Assembly (NCBI GenBank): GCA_023230425.1
Contig: JALNXI010000086.1
Span: 1 to 8,097, forward strand
Reading direction: 5' to 3'
DNA from: Methanoculleus sp.
GTDB lineage: Archaea > Halobacteriota > Methanomicrobia > Methanomicrobiales > Methanoculleaceae
DNA: 8,097 bases
Under the pieces are notes generated by a model, which ran no database searches, was not told where the DNA came from, and saw only the letters and a list, made by a program, of their open reading frames with translations. A program made the position numbers and the translations under genes. Numbering within the stretch: the stretch's first letter is position 1; each line of letters begins with the position of its first letter. Below are positions 1-4,532 of this stretch, piece after piece.

Positions 1-563
1 CCGGCCCTGGCAGCCACGTGGGCGAACTCAAACGATATGTAGCCCCCGCCGATGAAGACGATCCGCTCCGGGAGCGCCTCAAGGGAGAAGAAGTCGTCGC
101 TTGATGTCATGAGGTCCGCACCCGGGACACCGAGCGGCCGGGGGTGTGCGCCGGTGGCGATCACGATGTACCGGGCCGTGAGCGTGTCGCCGCCGACCGC
201 CACCCGATTCGGGCCGGTAAAGCGGGCAGGTCCGTAGTAGGTCTGGACTCCCACCTTCTGGAAGCGCTCCTCCTTCCGCCGGGGAACGGGATCGGTGAAC
301 GTGCGCTCGAAGGCGACCAGCCGCGGCCAGTCGATCGAGACCTCCCCCCGGATACCGTTCCCCTGCTGATCGCGGACGCGCGCTACCACCTCGGCGGCGC
401 CGACAAGCACCTTCTTCGGGACGCACCCCCGGAGAGCGCACGTCCCCCCGTACTCCTGCTGATCGGTGATCGCGACCTCCATACCGGCATCCCCGCAGTG
501 CCAGGCGATGTCGGAACCGGCGACCCCGGTTCCGATAACGATGACATCATACTCCCGCTCCAT
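1..563 (-). CDS. NAD(P)/FAD-dependent disulfide oxidoreductase (glutathione reductase / dihydrolipoamide dehydrogenase family), partial
   Basis: This is the N-terminal 187 codons of a class I pyridine nucleotide-disulfide oxidoreductase; the rest lies beyond the left edge. Such flavoenzymes move electrons from NAD(P)H through FAD to a redox-active disulfide in the cytoplasm. Visible parts, numbered from the ATG at 563: FAD-binding GTGVAG at 11-16, redox motif GGTCALRGCVPKK at 39-51 with the disulfide pair C42/C47, an ATG box (IVIATGAHPRP) at 133-143, and the start of the NAD(P)-binding fold, IGGGYISFE, at 171-179. The CxxxxC pair followed by PKK resembles glutathione reductase more than the PSK of many relatives. 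Substrate cannot be decided, because the dimerisation domain and the catalytic His-Glu pair are missing. There is no Shine-Dalgarno site; a TATA-like box about 30 bases upstream suggests a very short leader. The frame is fully open with GC-rich third positions. Mercuric or coenzyme A disulfide reductase-like roles remain possible. Confidence 0.9.
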   Translation of the reverse strand, partial: MEREYDVIVIGTGVAGSDIAWHCGDAGMEVAITDQQEYGGTCALRGCVPKKVLVGAAEVVARVRDQQGNGIRGEVSIDWPRLVAFERTFTDPVPRRKEERFQKVGVQTYYGPARFTGPNRVAVGGDTLTARYIVIATGAHPRPLGVPGADLMTSSDDFFSLEALPERIVFIGGGYISFEFAHVAARA

Positions 564-590
564 GATAGGGCTCTGGTCGCCATAGCCCGC

Positions 591-598
591 CATAAAGG
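591..598 (-). promoter_or_regulatory. TATA-like box for the disulfide oxidoreductase
   Basis: The minus strand reads CCTTTATG here, about 30 bases upstream of the ATG at 563. Archaeal TATA boxes lie about 26 bases upstream of the transcription start, which would put the start near 568 and give a leader of only a few bases. That fits the absence of a Shine-Dalgarno site. It also implies that the gene is transcribed separately from the upstream cysteine-cluster gene, which ends in a terminator-like element. The match is short and the call is tentative. Confidence 0.35.
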
Positions 599-658
599 TT
601 TACCCGGGAGAGGGAGAGAGCGTGCAACCTCCCACAAGCATGCCGGAGAGTCCTTCGG

Positions 659-676
659 AAAAAACAGGGGCCCTGT
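659..676 (-). terminator. Hairpin plus T-run terminator of the cysteine-cluster gene
   Basis: Immediately at the stop codon of the upstream gene (676-678), the minus strand has the dyad ACAGGG-C-CCCTGT (664-676), followed without a gap by six T (664 down to 659, sharing one base with the stem). The inner pairs cannot all form around a one-base centre, so the real stem is short. The T-run itself is the main archaeal termination signal. It separates the cysteine-cluster gene from the oxidoreductase gene downstream. Confidence 0.5.
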
Positions 677-1281
677 CACTCATACAGGCTACGGGTGACC
701 CGGTGCGGGTGAAATCGCCCGCGGTGGAAGACCAGGACCTCGACCTCGGCGCCCTTGCGGAAGTCCCGCATCAGGAGGTCGTAGGTCCGCCGGACGTAGC
801 GCAGCCCCTCCCGGGCGAAGAGGTCCCGGAGGGCTCTCCGGAACCGGATCTCCTGATCGAGGAACGCCACCTCGTATGCCCGGGTCTCCCGGGCGATACG
901 GGCGCATTCAGTATCGTCGATCGGGTTATTGTAGCACCCGTGCTCGTTCAAGCCGCCGATCTGCCGCCAGTCGATGGCGCCCGTCTCGTCGGCCTCCCGG
1001 TGGAGCATGTAGGGGTAGACCCGGCAGATGGAGAACCGCCGGTCGTATATACTGCACCTGCCGCCTTCGAGGAATACACAGGACCCGTCCGGCCCTGTCC
1101 GGAGGGCGTAGCCGGAGACGTAGAACCGCCCCTTCTGGTCGCAGGCGTCGTAGCCGGGCGCCGGGATGAGGGCGTCAGCCGAGAATGAGCGGGCCCGGTC
1201 GGCGTCCTCCTCCAGCAGGAAGACATGCCCGTTGAACTCCCGGGTGCAGCACCGGCCGCAGCAGTCGCAGGAGAACCCCAC
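676..1281 (-). CDS. YkgJ-family cysteine-cluster protein (putative zinc- or iron-binding)
   Basis: The 201 codons counted from a GTG at 1281 encode a protein of the YkgJ / CxxCxxCC family, thought to bind a metal or Fe-S cluster; the biochemical role of the family is poorly known. The N-terminal cluster CDCCGRCC (residues 5-12) is followed by C68, C76 and C86 in the context C-S-I-Y-D-R-R-F-S-I-C-R-V-Y-P, which is the usual second half of the motif. C116 and C126 are extra cysteines. The C-terminal third is charged and probably helical, with no signal peptide or membrane segment, so the protein is likely cytoplasmic. The GTG start is doubtful: it sits only four residues before the first essential cysteine, and coding-like sequence continues in frame upstream (see the 1282-1393 entry). 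The family assignment is firm, the start is not. Confidence 0.82.
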   Translation of the reverse strand: MGFSCDCCGRCCTREFNGHVFLLEEDADRARSFSADALIPAPGYDACDQKGRFYVSGYALRTGPDGSCVFLEGGRCSIYDRRFSICRVYPYMLHREADETGAIDWRQIGGLNEHGCYNNPIDDTECARIARETRAYEVAFLDQEIRFRRALRDLFAREGLRYVRRTYDLLMRDFRKGAEVEVLVFHRGRFHPHRVTRSLYE

Positions 1282-1393
1282 GTCCTGGATGGTATCAATG
1301 AACTCCTCCTCAGGGAAGAGGAGAAGATTCTCGCGTTCCTGCTCAAGGGCATCAATCTGTTCATCGAACGAGAGCGTAAATGAGGGCCTCCAT
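1282..1393 (-). other. Likely true 5' end of the cysteine-cluster gene, out of frame with its ATG
   Basis: Reading upstream from GTG 1281 in the same frame gives SFDEQIDALEQERENLLL, then FPEEEFIDTIQDV directly before the cysteine cluster. This acidic, helical segment has GC-rich, ordinary codon choice and looks like real protein. No ATG, GTG or TTG exists in this frame before a stop at 1543-1545. The nearest ATG (1393) reads MEALIYALVR and then stops, in a frame one base off. Joining MEAL to FTLSFDEQ near 1375-1382, by one lost base or two gained bases, would give a protein of about 238 residues. A sequencing error, a genuine frameshift mutation or a rare start codon could each explain this. 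Confidence 0.5.
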
Positions 1394-1589
1394 ATCGTGA
1401 GTCCGGCACGAATGCCGGCATTGGTATCCTCAGGTATTGGACAGGAAGAGGGATATGCCCTTCGTCCGCAGTATAACAGTTCCGGCAGGAAGGGGCGGAA
1501 TCCCGTGCAATCACCACCCGGGAGCCGGGATTCGGAAACGTATTAGAAGATTCATGCCCAACGAATATCATCACATCCGAGACATCCCC
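1394..1589. promoter_or_regulatory. Divergent intergenic region between cysteine-cluster gene and exchanger
   Basis: This stretch of about 196 bases must hold promoters for both directions. It contains a perfect 12-bp palindrome AATGCCGGCATT (1411-1422), close to the ATG at 1393 of the leftward gene. It also has an 8-bp inverted repeat, GAATCCCG (1498-1505) and CGGGATTC (1526-1533), just upstream of a weak TATA-like CGTATTAG (1539-1546) for the rightward exchanger. Plus-strand reading frames through it look non-coding. No strong Shine-Dalgarno site precedes either gene. Confidence 0.4.
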
Positions 1590-2522
1590 ATGATAACGAC
1601 GTTCATCACATTCATCGTCGGCATAGCGCTCCTCCTGAAAGGTGCCGACCTCTTCGTAGGCGGCGGAAGCGGGCTCGCCCTCCGCCACAGCATCTCTCCG
1701 GCCCTGATCGGGTCCACGATCATAGCGTTCGGGACATCCCTCCCGGAGCTCGTCGTCAGCACGAACGCCGCAGCCACGGGAAATACGGCCATCGCGCTCG
1801 GGAACGTCCTCGGAAGCAATATAGCAAATATAGCCCTCGTCCTGGCACTCTGCACCCTCATCCGACCGGGTATGGTTGCCACGTCAGGGACATCGCGCTC
1901 CGCGCTCATCCAGCACACCGCACTGATGCTCGTTGCGACGATGGTCTTCGCCCTGCTCGCCGCGAGAGGCACGCTCGACGCCCTTGCCGGAGCGGTGCTC
2001 CTCGTCCTCTTTGTGGTCATCCTCATCATTCTCCTGCGGGAGCGCCGCGAGGAGGATGCTGTCCACATCAAGTCGCACGGGTGGGCCGATGCCCTCTACA
2101 TCGGCCTCGGGCTCGTCGCCGTCATCGTCGGGGCCCAGCTGGTCGTCACCGGCGCCGTCACGTTCGCGGAGGCCTTCGGGATCCCGGCCTTCGTCATCGG
2201 CCTCTCGGTCGTCGCCGTCGGCACATCGCTCCCGGAGCTCGCGACGTCCCTCGTGGCTGCTGTCAGAGACGAGGGCGCCATATCCATCGGCAATATCCTC
2301 GGGAGCAACATCTTCAACCTCCTCCTGGTCCTCGGTATAAGCCTCCTCCTCGCCCCGGTCACCATCGGGTCCTTCGCCGACATCATCGTCGTCGTCCTCT
2401 TCTCGGCCGCGATCCTCCCCCTGCTCTTTGCCCGCCCGGCCTTCGTCCGGGGCTGGTCAGCCCTCCTGCTCGTCGGCTACGCCGCCTACATCGCCTGGAT
2501 CTTCGGGGCGGCACCCGGGTGA
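1590..2522 (+). CDS. YrbG/NCX-type cation/calcium exchanger (CaCA superfamily)
   Basis: This 310-residue integral membrane protein probably exchanges Na+ or H+ for Ca2+ or another cation. The length matches the archaeal NCX_Mj type (about 300 residues, ten helices in two inverted repeats). Alpha-1 holds GTSLPEL at 48-54 with E53 and GSNIAN at 75-80; alpha-2 holds GTSLPEL at 211-217 with E216 and GSNIFN at 238-243. These Glu residues and the GSN asparagines form the ion site in the family. A charged cytoplasmic loop (LRERREEDAVHIKSH) separates the halves. N243 stands where NCX_Mj has Asp240, so stoichiometry or ion choice may differ. I chose ATG 1590 because the first hydrophobic helix begins directly after it; ATG 1554 would add twelve polar residues, and the frame further upstream looks non-coding. 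No clear Shine-Dalgarno or terminator is visible. The gene points the same way as the beta-propeller gene, 93 bases downstream. Confidence 0.9.
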   Translation: MITTFITFIVGIALLLKGADLFVGGGSGLALRHSISPALIGSTIIAFGTSLPELVVSTNAAATGNTAIALGNVLGSNIANIALVLALCTLIRPGMVATSGTSRSALIQHTALMLVATMVFALLAARGTLDALAGAVLLVLFVVILIILLRERREEDAVHIKSHGWADALYIGLGLVAVIVGAQLVVTGAVTFAEAFGIPAFVIGLSVVAVGTSLPELATSLVAAVRDEGAISIGNILGSNIFNLLLVLGISLLLAPVTIGSFADIIVVVLFSAAILPLLFARPAFVRGWSALLLVGYAAYIAWIFGAAPG

Positions 2523-2543
2523 CGGGCTCCGGCGGAAGACTTC

Positions 2544-2552
2544 GAAAATATT
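2544..2552 (+). promoter_or_regulatory. TATA-like box for the beta-propeller gene
   Basis: GAAAATATT is the most AT-rich patch between the exchanger stop (2522) and the next start (2616), with a purine-containing CGAAA on its upstream side as expected for a BRE. Transcription would start near 2574-2578 and leave a leader of about 40 bases with the ribosome binding site. This suggests that the beta-propeller gene has its own promoter, although read-through from the exchanger is not excluded. Confidence 0.45.
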
Positions 2553-2570
2553 CGTAGGTTACGCAAAGAT

Positions 2571-2590
2571 GATGCATCGAGGCGTGCATC
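2571..2590 (+). repeat. Short inverted repeat in the beta-propeller leader
   Basis: GATGCA (2571-2576) and TGCATC (2585-2590) form a 6-bp inverted repeat around an 8-base spacer. GATGCATC (2571-2578) is itself a palindrome. It lies where transcription is predicted to begin, so it could be a small operator or a weak hairpin. Six base pairs can easily arise by chance. Confidence 0.25.
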
Positions 2591-2602
2591 TCCCTCTATC
2601 AA

Positions 2603-2608
2603 GAGGTG
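2603..2608 (+). promoter_or_regulatory. Ribosome binding site of the beta-propeller gene
   Basis: GAGGTG matches the archaeal anti-Shine-Dalgarno (complement of 16S 3' end CACCTCC) and lies seven bases before ATG 2616. It is the clearest ribosome binding site in the window and fixes this start; most neighbouring genes lack one. Confidence 0.75.
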
Positions 2609-2615
2609 AACGGGT

Positions 2616-4532
2616 ATGGGGAACTGGAAACTGGTGACGGCGGTCGCTCTCGGGTGTCTCGTGGTCGCCGCGATCATCGGGACCGCCCTCGCGTCGGAAG
2701 ACGCCGGGACGGAGACCTGGGGGGACTTAGAGAAATTCGGATCGGAGAAGGAACTCAAGGCGTTCTTAAAGGAGCACACGCAGGAAGGGTGGAACGACGG
2801 CATCTACCCCCGGGCTCCGGGGGGTGCCGGACAGGAGACCACAATGAATGCACCGGCGCCGGAAACGACGGCCGCCCCGACATCCGCCGCTCGCGACTAC
2901 TCCACGACGAACGTGCAGGTCGAGGGTGTGGACGAGGCCGACTTCGTGAAGAACGACGGGAAGTACATCTATATCATCTCCGGGGAGACGCTCGCGATCC
3001 TCGAAGCGTTCCCGGCAGAGACCGCGAAGATCGTCTCCGAGACCCGGATAGACGGGCGCCCGACGGCGCTCTTCCTCTCGGGGGACCGCCTGGTGGTCTT
3101 CGCCGTCGCAGAGGAGGAGGATATGACCACCCCGGAGGGGAGCGTAACACCGGTCCCGGTCTGGCGGACGGTGACGCGCGCCTATGTCTACGATGTCGGC
3201 GACCGGGCAGACCCGGAGCTGCTCCGGACCCTGACCTTCACCGGCGACTACTACGACGCCCGGATGGTCGGGGATTACGTCTACACCCTCACGCGGGAGT
3301 CTCCCGTCTGGGTGCGCGACGACATCGTCCTCCCCGAGGTGAGGGCAGGCGGCGCGGCGCCCATCCGGCCTGACATCTACCACCCAAAAACTCCCATGCA
3401 GAGTTACATCTTCTACACCGCAACCGCCTTCTCCGTCCGGAAGGATACGAGCGCCCCTGATGCCGAGACATTCCTCCTCGGCTACGACACCACCCTCTTT
3501 GCATCGCAGGAGAACCTGTATGTCGGCTACCGGAACACCGGACCGGCCTACTCCTCCGGGACGACATCGAAGAGTGCCGACGTCCGCGACCGGACGATCA
3601 TCCACCGGTTCGCTATCGGAAAAGGGAAGATCGATTACCGGGCGATGGGCGAGGTTCCCGGACACCTCTTAAACCAGTTCTCGCTCGACGAGTACGCAGG
3701 GAACCTCCGGGTGGCGACGACCGTCGAGGGGTGGACGCGTGAGGGCTCTCTCCAGTACAACAACGTCTACGTCCTCGATCCTTCGATGAAGACCGTCGGG
3801 GCGCTTGAGCATATTGCGCCTGACGAACGGATATACGCCGCCCGGTTCGCCGGCGACCGGCTCTACCTGGTGACGTTCAAGCGGGTCGACCCCCTCTTCG
3901 TCATCGACCTCTATGACCCGAAACACCCGGGCATCCTCGGAAAACTGAAGATCCCGGGCTACTCGGACTACCTCCATCCCTATGACGCCGACCACATCAT
4001 CGGTCTCGGGAAGGAGACAAACGAGAACGGGTGGGGCGGCGTCTCGGTAGGGGGCCTTAAGATCGCCCTCTTCGACGTCTCGGACGTGAACAACCCCAGA
4101 GAGGTCGACGCCGTCGTGATCGGGGAGGCCGGCACCGACTCCGCGGCGCTCCACGACCACAAGGCCTTCCTCTTTGCAGAGGAGAAAGGCCTCCTTATCA
4201 TCCCGGTGAGCGAGATCAAGAGGGTGGAGAACCCCTCGTCGAGCTACCGCGGCTCCTACGGCACCACGACCTGGCAGGGTGCCTACATCTACTCGGTGAG
4301 CCCGGAGAAGGGGTTCACTCTCGCGGGCACAGCCGCCCATAGCGAGAAGGGTCCATCCTACACCTGGAACTCTCCCGACGCGGTGCGGCGGTCGCTCTTC
4401 ATGGACGACACCCTCTACACCGTCTCGGCAAGAAGCATCGTCATGACCGGGCTTGCCGACTACAGCCGGGAGAGCGAGGTCTTCCTCCCCTACCGGGAGG
4501 AGGCCTACTCGACCCCCTACCCGGTCCGGTGA
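2616..4532 (+). CDS. Secreted protein with C-terminal beta-propeller domain (Beta_propel family, COG4880-like)
   Basis: This 638-residue exported protein is of unknown function. A hydrophobic signal sequence (K5 to A26) ends in ALA before SEDAG, a plausible signal peptidase site after A26; no lipobox or C-terminal membrane anchor is seen. A charged segment (about 30-65) and an Ala/Pro/Thr-rich linker (about 66-95) lead into the conserved entry motif VEGVDEADFVKNDGKYIY at 102-119. Repeated blade-like strands follow to the C-terminus, with many Tyr, Asp and Gly and phrases such as GDRLYLVTFKRVDPLFVIDL. That motif and the length are typical of the family, found widely in archaea and some bacteria and distantly related to WD40 propellers. 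These domains are usually thought to mediate protein or surface interactions; no catalytic residues can be named. The start is fixed by GAGGTG seven bases upstream. The gene overlaps the opposing ATPase gene by 16 bases. Confidence 0.9.
   Translation: MGNWKLVTAVALGCLVVAAIIGTALASEDAGTETWGDLEKFGSEKELKAFLKEHTQEGWNDGIYPRAPGGAGQETTMNAPAPETTAAPTSAARDYSTTNVQVEGVDEADFVKNDGKYIYIISGETLAILEAFPAETAKIVSETRIDGRPTALFLSGDRLVVFAVAEEEDMTTPEGSVTPVPVWRTVTRAYVYDVGDRADPELLRTLTFTGDYYDARMVGDYVYTLTRESPVWVRDDIVLPEVRAGGAAPIRPDIYHPKTPMQSYIFYTATAFSVRKDTSAPDAETFLLGYDTTLFASQENLYVGYRNTGPAYSSGTTSKSADVRDRTIIHRFAIGKGKIDYRAMGEVPGHLLNQFSLDEYAGNLRVATTVEGWTREGSLQYNNVYVLDPSMKTVGALEHIAPDERIYAARFAGDRLYLVTFKRVDPLFVIDLYDPKHPGILGKLKIPGYSDYLHPYDADHIIGLGKETNENGWGGVSVGGLKIALFDVSDVNNPREVDAVVIGEAGTDSAALHDHKAFLFAEEKGLLIIPVSEIKRVENPSSSYRGSYGTTTWQGAYIYSVSPEKGFTLAGTAAHSEKGPSYTWNSPDAVRRSLFMDDTLYTVSARSIVMTGLADYSRESEVFLPYREEAYSTPYPVR

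Noticed and set aside
1437..1589. N-terminal extension of the exchanger frame
   Set aside because: The sequence is basic and Pro/Gly-rich, does not look like family members, and would put the first helix unusually far in.
948..1688. Minus-strand frame of 246 codons across the divergent region
   Set aside because: It runs through the intergenic region and then reads the cysteine-cluster gene in the wrong frame (Ser/Arg/Thr-rich).
2623..2660. Possible lipobox (A-L-G-C) in the beta-propeller signal peptide
   Set aside because: The cysteine is followed by a long hydrophobic run, and an AxA cleavage site comes later, so a lipoprotein is unlikely.
2606..3373. Plus-strand frame overlapping the start of the beta-propeller gene
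   Set aside because: It is Arg/Gly-rich, out of frame with the gene that has the signal peptide, the ribosome binding site and the family motif.
2766..3665. Minus-strand frame of 299 codons
   Set aside because: Antisense to the beta-propeller gene, with no motif and atypical composition.
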